This document shows positions 52,732-60,818 of a DNA stretch of 64,000 nucleotides, piece by piece. Position numbers and translations under genes: made by a program. The DNA comes from UBA6136 sp964386975 (GTDB taxonomy: Bacteria; Pseudomonadota; Gammaproteobacteria; Methylococcales; Methylococcaceae), in assembly GCA_964386975.1 (NCBI GenBank), contig CAYLUS010000003.1:41893-105892 (forward strand). The letters are read 5' to 3'. Under the pieces are notes generated by a model. That model worked only from the letters and a program-made list of their open reading frames with translations. It had not been told where the DNA came from and did no database searches. How positions within the stretch are numbered: the first letter of the stretch is position 1; every line of letters starts with the position of its first letter.

Positions 52732-54375
52732 ATGACCAAATACATCTTCATCACCGGCGGTGTTGTCTCTTCGCTGGGCAAAGGAATTGCTGCGTCCTCG
52801 TTAGCTGCCATCCTGGAGGCTCGGGGCCTCAAGGTCACCCTCACCAAGCTCGATCCCTACATCAACGTCGATCCCGGCACCATGAGCCCCTTTCAGCACG
52901 GTGAGGTCTTTGTCACCGAAGACGGTGCTGAGACCGACCTGGATCTTGGGCACTATGAACGCTTTGTCCGAACCACCATGGGCAAGGTGAATAACTGGAC
53001 AACTGGCCAGATTTACGAAAATGTCATTCGCAAGGAGCGCCGCGGGGAATACTTAGGGGCCACCGTGCAGGTCATCCCCCATATCACCGACGAAATCAAG
53101 CGGGTGATCGAATTAAGCGCCGCGGGTCATGATGTGGCGCTGATCGAAATCGGCGGCACAGTGGGTGACATCGAGTCACAACCCTTTCTGGAGGCCATTC
53201 GCCAAATGCGGGTTGAAATGGGCGAAGCCAGAACGCTATTCATTCACCTCACGCTGGTGCCCTATATCGGCACGGCAGGCGAACTGAAGACCAAGCCCAC
53301 ACAACACTCGGTCAAAGAACTGAGGACCATCGGTATCCAGCCCGACATCCTCATCTGTCGTTCCGATCGTATCATCCCGGAATCCGAGCGCCGCAAGATC
53401 GCACTGTTTACCAACGTGAGCGAGAACGCCGTCATCTCGGCCGTGGATGCCAACACCATCTATCGAATCCCTTCCATGCTGCATGAACAGGCGCTTGACG
53501 AGATCGTCGTGCGCAAGCTGCAGATTCAGGCGCCACCGGCCGATCTCTCGGAATGGCAGGACGTGATCGACGGCCTCACCCATTGCGACCAGACCGTCAA
53601 CATCGCCATGGTCGGTAAGTATGTCGATCACACCGATGCCTACAAGTCCCTGGCAGAAGCCCTGATTCATGCTGGCATCAAGACCAAGACCCGGGTCAAC
53701 ATCCGCTATTTCGACTCGGAGGATGTCGGCGAAAATACTCAGGCCATGCTGAGCGACATTGACGCCATTTTGGTGCCTGGCGGCTTTGGTGAGCGTGGCG
53801 TTGAGGGCAAGATCAGCACGGTCCGCTTCGCCCGGGAGCATGGCATTCCCTACCTCGGTATCTGCCTTGGCATGCAGGTGGCAGTTATCGAATTTGCCCG
53901 GAATGTGGCGGGATTGGGGCAAGCCCATAGCACCGAATTCATGCCCGACTCCCCTCACCCGGTCATTGCCCTCATTACCGAATGGCAAGATGCATCGGGA
54001 CAGATTGAACAGCGTGACCAGCACTCCAACATCGGTGGCACCATGCGCCTGGGTGGCCAAACCTGTCGACTGGTTGCAGGCAGTCTGGCCCGGAAGGTCT
54101 ATGGTGAGGATGAAATCACCGAACGCCACCGTCACCGGTACGAATTCAATAACACCTACCTTGAATCCCTGACAGAAAAGGGTCTTCGTGTCTGTGGTAC
54201 CTCGCTCGACGGCAAGCTGGTCGAGGCCATCGAGATCCCCGGGCACCCCTGGTTTCTTGCCTGTCAGTTTCATCCGGAGTTTACCTCGACGCCACGCCGG
54301 GGACACCCCTTGTTCACGAGCTTTGTCGAGGCCGCAAGGACGCAGGCTCAACTCGGCACGCGAGGCGTCCAATGA
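52732..54375 (+). CDS. pyrG: CTP synthase
   Basis: A 547-residue enzyme that converts UTP and glutamine to CTP. The N-terminal synthetase domain has FITGGVVSSLGKGIAASSLAAIL, TKLDPYINVDPGTMSPFQHGEVFVTEDGAETDLDLGHYERF and EIGGTVGDIESQPFLEA. The C-terminal class I glutaminase domain has PGGFGERG, the Cys nucleophile in YLGICLGMQVAVIEFARN, and the His and Glu in CQFHPEFTSTP. Length is standard. It overlaps kdsA by ATGA (54372-54375), and the pyrG-kdsA-eno-ftsB order follows the usual proteobacterial pattern. Confidence 0.98.
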   Translation: MTKYIFITGGVVSSLGKGIAASSLAAILEARGLKVTLTKLDPYINVDPGTMSPFQHGEVFVTEDGAETDLDLGHYERFVRTTMGKVNNWTTGQIYENVIRKERRGEYLGATVQVIPHITDEIKRVIELSAAGHDVALIEIGGTVGDIESQPFLEAIRQMRVEMGEARTLFIHLTLVPYIGTAGELKTKPTQHSVKELRTIGIQPDILICRSDRIIPESERRKIALFTNVSENAVISAVDANTIYRIPSMLHEQALDEIVVRKLQIQAPPADLSEWQDVIDGLTHCDQTVNIAMVGKYVDHTDAYKSLAEALIHAGIKTKTRVNIRYFDSEDVGENTQAMLSDIDAILVPGGFGERGVEGKISTVRFAREHGIPYLGICLGMQVAVIEFARNVAGLGQAHSTEFMPDSPHPVIALITEWQDASGQIEQRDQHSNIGGTMRLGGQTCRLVAGSLARKVYGEDEITERHRHRYEFNNTYLESLTEKGLRVCGTSLDGKLVEAIEIPGHPWFLACQFHPEFTSTPRRGHPLFTSFVEAARTQAQLGTRGVQ

Positions 54376-55193
54376 AACTCCTCGGTCATGAAATCGGTCT
54401 GGATCAGCCACTGGTTCTGATCGCTGGGACCTGTGTCGTCGAAAGCGAACAGATGGCCCTTGATACTGCGGGTGTGCTCAAGGAATTGACGCAGAAGATG
54501 GGGATCCCCTTTATCTACAAGTCGTCCTTCGACAAGGCTAACCGGTCGTCAGAAAAAAGTTTTCGGGGCCTTGGCATTGCCGAGGGACTGCGCATCCTTG
54601 AAAAGGTGAAGACCACTGTGGGCGTCCCAATCCTGACGGATGTCCATGAGGACACCCCGCTCGATGAGGTCGCGCAGGTCGTGGACGTGGTGCAGACCCC
54701 TGCATTCCTTTGCCGCCAAACCAATTTCATCAAGCGCGTTGCCGAGCTTGGGCTACCGGTGAATATCAAAAAAGGCCAGTTCATGGCCCCATGGGACATG
54801 AACAACGTCGTTGAAAAGGCGCGCTCGACCGGCAACCAGCAACTCATGGTCTGTGAGCGCGGCGTCTCATTCGGCTACAACAATCTGGTCTCAGACATGC
54901 GTTCGCTGGTGATCATGCGGGAAACCGGTTGTCCGGTGGTGTATGACGCGACCCACTCCGTCCAGTTACCGGGTGGCCAGGGACATGCCTCTGGCGGTCA
55001 ACGGGAATTCATTCCGGCATTGGCACGTGCAGCTGTCTCGGTCGGCATCTCAGGTCTGTTCATGGAAACCCACCCGGAGCCGGACAAGGCCCTGTCCGAT
55101 GGCCCCAATTCCTGGCCCCTCGCCCGCATGGCCGAACTGCTGGAGGTCCTGACCAGCATCGACCGGACGGTCAAGGCGCATCCACTTTGCTAA
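54372..55193 (+). CDS. kdsA: 3-deoxy-8-phosphooctulonate synthase (KDO-8-P synthase), metal-dependent type
   Basis: A 273-residue TIM-barrel enzyme condensing PEP with arabinose 5-phosphate for the LPS inner core. The first strand reads LIAGTCVVESEQ with Cys21, where the E. coli metal-independent enzyme has Asn. The other ligands seem present: His in YDATHSVQLPGG, Glu in FMETHPEPDKALSDG and a following Asp. This matches the class II (metallo) form known from Aquifex. KSSFDKANRSS and FLCRQTNF are standard substrate-binding loops. The gene is coupled to pyrG and is followed by eno. Confidence 0.95.
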   Translation: MKLLGHEIGLDQPLVLIAGTCVVESEQMALDTAGVLKELTQKMGIPFIYKSSFDKANRSSEKSFRGLGIAEGLRILEKVKTTVGVPILTDVHEDTPLDEVAQVVDVVQTPAFLCRQTNFIKRVAELGLPVNIKKGQFMAPWDMNNVVEKARSTGNQQLMVCERGVSFGYNNLVSDMRSLVIMRETGCPVVYDATHSVQLPGGQGHASGGQREFIPALARAAVSVGISGLFMETHPEPDKALSDGPNSWPLARMAELLEVLTSIDRTVKAHPLC

Positions 55194-55243
55194 CCCCTGG
55201 GTTTTCTCAGGTATCCCACTCTGATCGAAGGAGATTCAACCAC

Positions 55244-56527
55244 ATGAGTAAAATCGTTGACGTCATGGCACTTGAGGTGCTCGACTCACGCGGCAATCCG
55301 ACCGTTGCGGTCGACGTTGTTCTGGAATCGGGCGCCATCGGCAGCGCAATGGTTCCATCCGGCGCCTCAACCGGCTCCCGCGAAGCCATCGAGCTCCGCG
55401 ATGGTGACAAGGCCCGTTACCTCGGCAAGGGCGTCACCAAGGCCGTTGCTCACGTCAACGGTGAAATTCGTTCCGCTGTGATCGGCTTGGATGCCGAAGA
55501 CCAGGCAGGCCTTGATGAGAAGATGATCGGCCTGGATGGCACCGACAACAAGGGCCGTCTTGGCGCTAATGCCATCCTGGGCGTGTCGCTGGCCAATGCC
55601 CGTGCAGCAGCCTCTGAATCCGGCAAGCCCCTGTATCAGGCATTGCACAAGGGTGGTGACTTCATTCTGCCGGTGCCGATGATGAACATCATCAACGGTG
55701 GCGCCCATGCCGATAACAGCGTCGACATGCAGGAGTTCATGATCCTGCCTGTGGGTGCACCGAGCTTCCGCGAGGCGCTCCGCTATGGTGCTGAGGTCTT
55801 TCACGCCCTGAAGAAGGTCCTTCATGATCAGGGTATGGCAACAGGAGTGGGCGATGAGGGAGGCTTCGCGCCAAACCTGCCGTCCAATGAAGCGGCAATC
55901 TCCGTCATTCTCGAGGCCATTGACAAGGCGGGCTACAAGGCCGGCAAGGACATCTATCTCGGCCTTGATGTGGCAAGCTCTGAGTTCTACGACGATGGAA
56001 CCTACCATCTGGCCTCTGAAGGCAAGAAATTCACCTCCGAGGAATTCGTTGACTACATGGGCGCATGGGTCGGCAAATATCCGATCATCTCGATTGAGGA
56101 TGGTCTTGCCGAAGGTGACTGGCATGGCTGGGGTGTGATGACCGACAAGCTGGGCGACAAGATCCAGATCGTTGGCGATGACCTGTTCGTAACCAACCCC
56201 TCGATCCTCAGGAAGGGCATTGAAGCCAAGGTCGCCAACTCCATCCTGATCAAGGTCAACCAGATCGGCACGCTGACCGAAACCCTTGCGGCTATTGATA
56301 TGGCACATGCAGCGGGCTATACCTCGGTCATGTCCCACCGCTCTGGCGAAACCGAAGATTCCACCATTGCAGATCTTGCAGTGGCTGCCTCCACTGGCCA
56401 GATCAAGACCGGCTCACTCAGCCGTTCCGACCGAATCGCCAAGTACAACCGTCTTCTCAAGATCGAAGCGGAACTCGGCAACAAGGCGAAGTACGCCGGT
56501 CAGTCTGCCTTCAAGCGGGCTTTCTAA
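55244..56527 (+). CDS. eno: Enolase
   Basis: 427 residues from the ATG at 55244, with a clear GAAGGAG eight bases upstream. A frame starting in the kdsA end is not supported. Enolase interconverts 2-phosphoglycerate and PEP and may also be part of the RNA degradosome. Visible motifs: IVDVMALEVLDSRGNPTVAVDV, SGASTGSREAIELRDGD, Mg2+ ligand regions LGLDVASSEFY, IISIEDGLAEGDW and IVGDDLFVTN, and the catalytic Lys in ILIKVNQIGTLTE, then SHRSGETEDSTIADLAV. Its product PEP feeds the neighbouring kdsA reaction and aroA. Confidence 0.99.
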   Translation: MSKIVDVMALEVLDSRGNPTVAVDVVLESGAIGSAMVPSGASTGSREAIELRDGDKARYLGKGVTKAVAHVNGEIRSAVIGLDAEDQAGLDEKMIGLDGTDNKGRLGANAILGVSLANARAAASESGKPLYQALHKGGDFILPVPMMNIINGGAHADNSVDMQEFMILPVGAPSFREALRYGAEVFHALKKVLHDQGMATGVGDEGGFAPNLPSNEAAISVILEAIDKAGYKAGKDIYLGLDVASSEFYDDGTYHLASEGKKFTSEEFVDYMGAWVGKYPIISIEDGLAEGDWHGWGVMTDKLGDKIQIVGDDLFVTNPSILRKGIEAKVANSILIKVNQIGTLTETLAAIDMAHAAGYTSVMSHRSGETEDSTIADLAVAASTGQIKTGSLSRSDRIAKYNRLLKIEAELGNKAKYAGQSAFKRAF

Positions 56528-56545
56528 GCACACGCAAGGACGACC

Positions 56546-56947
56546 TTGTTCAAGCTGATTGTCTTTCTGCTGTTCCTGATTGCCGCCCTCCAATACCGTT
56601 TATGGCTTGGAGATGGCGGCATCACGGAATACCGGGAGATCACCCAGCGAATTGAGGAATTAAAGCAGGAAGCCGAGCAGCGCAGGGTCCGAAATGCGGC
56701 CGTCGCGGCTGACGTTGCCGATCTTCGCGATGGAACCGATGCGATTGAGGAGCGGGCTCGACATGATCTAGGCATGGTCAAGCCAGGCGAATCATACGTG
56801 CAGATCTACGATGCGCCGCCACCGCCCCCCAGCGTCAATGGCATGGACGCCACCCTCAAACAGCAAGCTCCATCCCCTCAACGGAAGCCGCCTGCCAAGC
56901 GCACGAGCAAGCCTTCCCAAGACAGTGCGCCCAAAAAAACCCAATGA
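56546..56947 (+). CDS. ftsB: Cell division protein FtsB with extended C-terminal tail
   Basis: 133 residues from a TTG, with AAGGACG upstream. A transmembrane helix near the start (LIVFLLFLIAALQYRLWLGDGG) is followed by a coiled coil (about 28-70), the septum DivIC-type layout, and the conserved ERARHDLGMVKPGESYVQI. FtsB joins FtsL and FtsQ in the divisome and signals to FtsWI. From about residue 90 it has a Pro, Lys and Ser-rich tail (APPPPPSVNG...KPPAKRTSKPSQDS) that the 103-residue E. coli protein lacks. The gene lies 18 bases after eno and overlaps ispD by ATGA. Confidence 0.92.
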   Translation: MFKLIVFLLFLIAALQYRLWLGDGGITEYREITQRIEELKQEAEQRRVRNAAVAADVADLRDGTDAIEERARHDLGMVKPGESYVQIYDAPPPPPSVNGMDATLKQQAPSPQRKPPAKRTSKPSQDSAPKKTQ

Positions 56948-57657
56948 CTCCGAGATTCTGGGCCGTTGTGCCCGCTGCTGGCGTAGGCCGACGGATGGGT
57001 TCTCAGGTCCCCAAACAATACCTGACCATTAATGGCGAAGCTGTGCTCGAGAGAACCCTCCGGCGCCTTCTGTCGATCGAATGCCTCGACGGGATTACCG
57101 TCGCCCTCGGAAGTGAAGATGAATTCTGGCCCGATCTTGGCGCCTCCCGTGATCCGCGCGTTCGCATCGCGCCGGGCGGCAATGAGCGAGCAGATTCGGT
57201 ACTCTCGGCACTCAAGAGCCTAGAATCCCTTGCTTCACCCGATGATTGGGTACTGGTCCATGATGCGGCCCGTCCCTGCATCACCCAGACTGACATCCTG
57301 AAACTGATCAAGGCGCTTGAACATGACCATGTCGGTGGCATTCTTGCAATCCCTGTCAGCGATACCCTGAAGACCGTGGAGAACGGACTGATTACCGGAT
57401 CACCGGACCGACGTCTGGTGTGGCGAGCCCTGACGCCTCAGATGTTCCGCTATGGCGTCCTGACCCAGGCACTTGAGGACGCTGCCCTCAAAGGCAAGGC
57501 TGTGACCGATGAATCCAGTGCGGTTGAAATGGCCGGCCACCTTCCCAAAGTCGTGGAGGGCCGCAGCGATAACATCAAGATTACCCAGCCCGAGGACCTC
57601 AGACTCGCGGCCTATTTTTTGGAGGCACAAGATGCTGAGAGTCGGCCAAGGATATGA
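56944..57657 (+). CDS. ispD: 2-C-methyl-D-erythritol 4-phosphate cytidylyltransferase
   Basis: A 237-residue enzyme of the MEP isoprenoid pathway, transferring CMP from CTP to methylerythritol phosphate. The nucleotidyltransferase start is FWAVVPAAGVGRRMGSQVPKQYLTINGEAVLERTL. The substrate loop is GGNERADSVLSAL, followed by VLVHDAARPCITQTDI and TPQMFRYGVL. Length is typical. It is translationally coupled to ftsB (ATGA at 56944) and overlaps ispF by 26 bases. It uses the CTP that the pyrG product supplies four genes upstream. Confidence 0.97.
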   Translation: MTPRFWAVVPAAGVGRRMGSQVPKQYLTINGEAVLERTLRRLLSIECLDGITVALGSEDEFWPDLGASRDPRVRIAPGGNERADSVLSALKSLESLASPDDWVLVHDAARPCITQTDILKLIKALEHDHVGGILAIPVSDTLKTVENGLITGSPDRRLVWRALTPQMFRYGVLTQALEDAALKGKAVTDESSAVEMAGHLPKVVEGRSDNIKITQPEDLRLAAYFLEAQDAESRPRI

Positions 57658-58111
57658 TGCACACCGCTTTACCGAGGGCGGACAACTGGTTCTCGGGGGC
57701 GTACCGGTCGAATACGAGAAAAGCCTTCTCGCCCACTCCGATGGTGATGTTGCCCTGCATGCCCTCAGCGATGCCCTGCTCGGCGCCGCCGCCATGGGCG
57801 ACATCGGACGACATTTTCCCGATACGGACCAAAGTTTCAAAGGTGTCGACAGCCGTATCCTTCTGAGAAGCATCGCCGACAAACTCAATGATCAGGGATT
57901 TTCAGTGGTCAATGTCGATGTCACCATCGTGGCTCAAAAGCCTAAGCTTGCCCCTTATATTGACCGCATGCGTGCAACCATTGCGCTTGATCTCAAGGTC
58001 GAGATCGATGCCGTGAACGTCAAGGCCACGACCACCGAAGGCATGGGTTTTGAGGGACGCGGCGAAGGCATTTCCGCCTCTGCCGTTGCCCTGCTCGACC
58101 GCCGCGGATGA
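57632..58111 (+). CDS. ispF: 2-C-methyl-D-erythritol 2,4-cyclodiphosphate synthase
   Basis: 159 residues from the ATG at 57632, which has a GGAGG seven bases upstream. An open frame reaching into ispD is not used. The enzyme cyclises the CDP-ME phosphate to MEcPP with release of CMP. The zinc ligands and active site lie in RVGQGYDAHRF and LAHSDGDVALHALSDALLGAAAMGDIGRHFPDTD. FSVVNVDVTIVAQKPKLAPYIDRMRATIA and KATTTEGMGFEGRGEGISASAVALL are standard. It overlaps ispD at the start and truD at the stop (ATGA). Confidence 0.97.
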   Translation: MLRVGQGYDAHRFTEGGQLVLGGVPVEYEKSLLAHSDGDVALHALSDALLGAAAMGDIGRHFPDTDQSFKGVDSRILLRSIADKLNDQGFSVVNVDVTIVAQKPKLAPYIDRMRATIALDLKVEIDAVNVKATTTEGMGFEGRGEGISASAVALLDRRG

Positions 58112-59145
58112 GCCAAGGCACAACCTCCCTGCCCTATGCGCACGGAACGCCCACATCCAGCGCCACGCTAAAGGAGACGCCTGAGGACTTTGTCGTTACG
58201 GAGATCCTCGGCTTTGAACCCAGCGGTGTCGGTGAGCACGTCTTTCTCTGGGTGGAGAAAAAAGGCGAGAACACCGAGTATGTGGCGCGTCAGATCGCCC
58301 GTGTCGCGGGTGTCAAAAGTCGGGATGTGTCCTATGCCGGTCTCAAGGATCGGCATGCAAGAACACGCCAATGGTTTAGCGTGCAGCTTCCCGGAAAATC
58401 CGATCCCGACTGGAGCGGACTGAATCAGGACTCCATCAACGTTCTACGCTCCCTTCGGAATGACCGGAAATTGCGGCGGGGAAGTGCCCGCGGAAATTGC
58501 TTCGAACTGACCCTGCGACAGCTCAAGGGCCCCTTCGACGCGCTTGTCAAACGCGTGGAAACCATTCAGATGCGGGGTGTACCCAACTACTTCGGCGAGC
58601 AACGTTTTGGTCGCGAGGGCAACAACGTCGAAAAGGCTCTCGAGTTTTTCAAGGACCCGAAGGCACGGATTGACCCCCATCTCAGAGGTCTTTATCTCTC
58701 GGCGGCGCGCTCGGAACTCTTCAACCGCATTCTGGCGCAACGCGTGGCCATGGAGAATTGGGACCGTGGCATCGAGGGTGACGTCTTCATGTTTCCCGAC
58801 TCGAAAAGTTTCTTCGGCCCGGAACCCATGACCGATGCGCTTCTTGATCGGCTTGACCATCACCGCATTCATCCAAGTGGGGTGCTCTGGGGGGAGACAC
58901 CCTCCACCGCACAGGCACTGGCACAAGCCATCGAGGAAGAGGCCACGGCGCCATACAGGGCGCTTAGAGAGGGCCTTGAGGCTGCCCGACTGGAGACCGC
59001 CCGCCGACCTCTGCGGCTGACGCCCCAGGATTTAAGCTTTTCGATCGAAGAACCCGCCCTTCTTAGACTGGCCTTTACCCTGCCCGCTGGGGCCTATGCC
59101 ACAACGGTGGTCCGGGAACTGGTCACCCTTGAAGAAACCGCATGA
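58108..59145 (+). CDS. truD: tRNA pseudouridine(13) synthase
   Basis: A 345-residue pseudouridine synthase for U13 of tRNA-Glu. The catalytic Asp lies in YAGLKDRHARTRQWFSV, the TruD signature. LKETPEDFVVTEILGFEPSGVGEHVFLWVEKKGENTEYVARQIA and NYFGEQRFGREGNNVEKAL are also diagnostic. The insertion domain is present in the middle. The position after ispF is the same as in E. coli. Start (ATGA with ispF) and stop (ATGA with the arsC-like gene) are both overlapped, so the five genes from ftsB to arsC form a tight chain. Confidence 0.96.
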   Translation: MSQGTTSLPYAHGTPTSSATLKETPEDFVVTEILGFEPSGVGEHVFLWVEKKGENTEYVARQIARVAGVKSRDVSYAGLKDRHARTRQWFSVQLPGKSDPDWSGLNQDSINVLRSLRNDRKLRRGSARGNCFELTLRQLKGPFDALVKRVETIQMRGVPNYFGEQRFGREGNNVEKALEFFKDPKARIDPHLRGLYLSAARSELFNRILAQRVAMENWDRGIEGDVFMFPDSKSFFGPEPMTDALLDRLDHHRIHPSGVLWGETPSTAQALAQAIEEEATAPYRALREGLEAARLETARRPLRLTPQDLSFSIEEPALLRLAFTLPAGAYATTVVRELVTLEETA

Positions 59146-59489
59146 GTATCACGATCTACCACAACCCCCGCTGCTCAAAGTCGCGGCAAACGCTCGCTCT
59201 GATCCAGGACAGCGGGGTCGAACCCACCGTTATCGAATACCTCAAGACCCCGCCGGATGCGGCCACTCTGAGTCGTCTTCTGAAAGCACTTCGACTCCCG
59301 GCACGAGATCTCCTGCGCAAAGGGGAAGCGGCTTACCGGGAACTTGGACTTGAGAATCCGGATCTGAGCGAGGCCGACTTGATTGATGCGATGGCCTCGA
59401 ACCCGATTCTGATCGAACGGCCGATTGTCGAAATCAATGGCAAGGCCGTGCTGGGTCGTCCGCCTGAAAATGTGCTGGCTCTCCTCTAA
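59142..59489 (+). CDS. ArsC-family glutaredoxin-type reductase (YfgD-like)
   Basis: A 115-residue thioredoxin-fold protein. The catalytic Cys sits in ITIYHNPRCSKSRQTLALI, and the Arg-containing loops IERPIVEINGKAVLGRPPENVL correspond to the arsenate-binding Arg residues of ArsC. Close relatives are called arsenate reductase, but the version linked to hda (yfgD in E. coli, and the arsC-wrbA-hda cluster of pseudomonads) has no arsenic operon around it. No arsB, arsR or acr3 is present here either. A function in arsenate reduction is possible but not shown. It is coupled to truD by ATGA. Confidence 0.88.
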   Translation: MSITIYHNPRCSKSRQTLALIQDSGVEPTVIEYLKTPPDAATLSRLLKALRLPARDLLRKGEAAYRELGLENPDLSEADLIDAMASNPILIERPIVEINGKAVLGRPPENVLALL

Positions 59490-59513
59490 CTTTTGCCCCC
59501 GTTGCTTTATCCC

Positions 59514-60116
59514 ATGATTGAAATTCTCATCATCTACTACAGTCGTTTCGGCAATACGGCAGAAATGGCCAACCTGATTGCCCGCGGGGTCGAAGAAGTG
59601 CCCGGAGTGAACGCCAAGATTCGGACGGTCCCGGACGTCTCCGTTAATACCGAGGCAACGGATCCTGCCGTCCCCGAAGACGGGGCCCCCTATGTGACAC
59701 TGGAGGATCTGGCCAATGCCGATGGTCTGGCACTGGGCAGTGCCACTCATTTTGGCAATATGGCAGCTCCGCTTAAACATTTCATCGACAACACCAGCGG
59801 ACTCTGGTTCTCCGGTGCTCTGTCAGGTAAGCCTGCAGGGGTATTCACCTCGACCTCCTCCATGCATGGCGGACAAGAAGCCACCTTGCTCTCCATGATG
59901 ATTCCGCTACTGCATCATGGCATGGTTCTAGTCGGTATTCCGAGTCGTGAAAAGGCCCTTGGCGCCACCTCCACCGGCGGCACCCCTTACGGCCCCAGTC
60001 GTCACACGGGTCATCAGCGCAAGGTGATGAGTGACGAGGAAAAGACGATCTGCAAAGCCTTAGGCAGACGCCTTGCTCGCGCGGCCAAGGCCCTTAAGAG
60101 TGCCGAGCTCGAATAA
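59514..60116 (+). CDS. wrbA: NAD(P)H:quinone oxidoreductase, WrbA family
   Basis: 200 residues from the ATG at 59514 (frame open from a TTG at 59493). It is a flavodoxin-fold FMN protein: ILIIYYSRFGNTAEMANLIARGVEE is the phosphate-binding loop, LALGSATHFGNMAAPLKHFIDNTSGLWFSGALSGKPAGVFTST the isoalloxazine region, and MHGGQEATLLSMMIPLLHHGMVLVGIP the family-specific segment. WrbA reduces quinones by two electrons and protects against oxidative stress. The gene follows the arsC-like gene and precedes hda, as in pseudomonads, and so is probably co-transcribed. Confidence 0.92.
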   Translation: MIEILIIYYSRFGNTAEMANLIARGVEEVPGVNAKIRTVPDVSVNTEATDPAVPEDGAPYVTLEDLANADGLALGSATHFGNMAAPLKHFIDNTSGLWFSGALSGKPAGVFTSTSSMHGGQEATLLSMMIPLLHHGMVLVGIPSREKALGATSTGGTPYGPSRHTGHQRKVMSDEEKTICKALGRRLARAAKALKSAELE

Positions 60117-60122
60117 GGCGGC

Positions 60123-60818
60123 GTGCGACAACTGCCACTGCCTTTGAGGGTCAATCCGGAACTCGGCTTCAATGAGTTCCACCCTGGCTCCAACGGTGAG
60201 GTCATCCGGCACCTGAAGGCCGCTGCAGCCGGGGTTGGTGAATCCCTCATTTACCTTTGGGGACCTCCCAAGGTCGGTAAATCCCACCTCCTCAATGCCT
60301 TTTGTAAACGGGCGGCCCCCGTGCGGTCAGTCGCCCTTTTGAACCTTGAGGAAGATGCGTTTCGGGATCCCCAGGCCTTTGAAGGGCTGGAGGCGCTTGA
60401 TGCCCTGTGCCTAGACAATCTGGAAGCAATCTGCGGCGATGCTGACCGAGAGTATGCCCTGTTTGTTCTGTTTAATCGGCTGCGGGATCAAGGCCACATG
60501 CTGATCGTCTCAGCGCGCCAGTTGCCTGATACCCTTGGCATTGGCCTCGATGATTTGCGTAGCCGCCTGAACTGGGGGCTGACCTTACGGCTCAACCCCC
60601 TGTCCGATGAAACCCTTTCAGAGGCGCTCTGCCTCAAGGCCAAAGCCCAGGGGATCGAACTGGCACCGGAGGCCAGCCGCTACCTCACCCATCGCTCGCA
60701 TCGATCGCTGGAAGAACTCCTCAAAGTCCTGGACCAGGTTGATGCGGTGTCCCTTGAGAAGAAACGAAGGATCACGATCCCGCTGATCCGGGAAATCCTG
60801 GAGGAAACGCCAAAATGA
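60123..60818 (+). CDS. hda: DnaA regulatory inactivator Hda
   Basis: A 231-residue AAA+ protein beginning with GTG. The N-terminal QLPLPLRV is the beta-clamp-binding motif that tethers Hda to loaded DnaN. Walker A is LWGPPKVGKSHLLNAF, Walker B-like DALCLDNLEAI, and sensor/arginine-finger regions lie in LRSRLNWGLTLRLNPLSDETL. With the sliding clamp it stimulates ATP hydrolysis by DnaA after initiation and so prevents re-firing of the origin. It starts six bases after wrbA and overlaps the following reductase gene (ATGA at 60815). Confidence 0.95.
   Translation: MRQLPLPLRVNPELGFNEFHPGSNGEVIRHLKAAAAGVGESLIYLWGPPKVGKSHLLNAFCKRAAPVRSVALLNLEEDAFRDPQAFEGLEALDALCLDNLEAICGDADREYALFVLFNRLRDQGHMLIVSARQLPDTLGIGLDDLRSRLNWGLTLRLNPLSDETLSEALCLKAKAQGIELAPEASRYLTHRSHRSLEELLKVLDQVDAVSLEKKRRITIPLIREILEETPK

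Noticed and set aside
59142..59489. An arsenic-resistance operon
   Set aside because: Only an ArsC-fold protein is present, in the yfgD-wrbA-hda housekeeping context. No arsR, arsB or acr3 occurs in the window.
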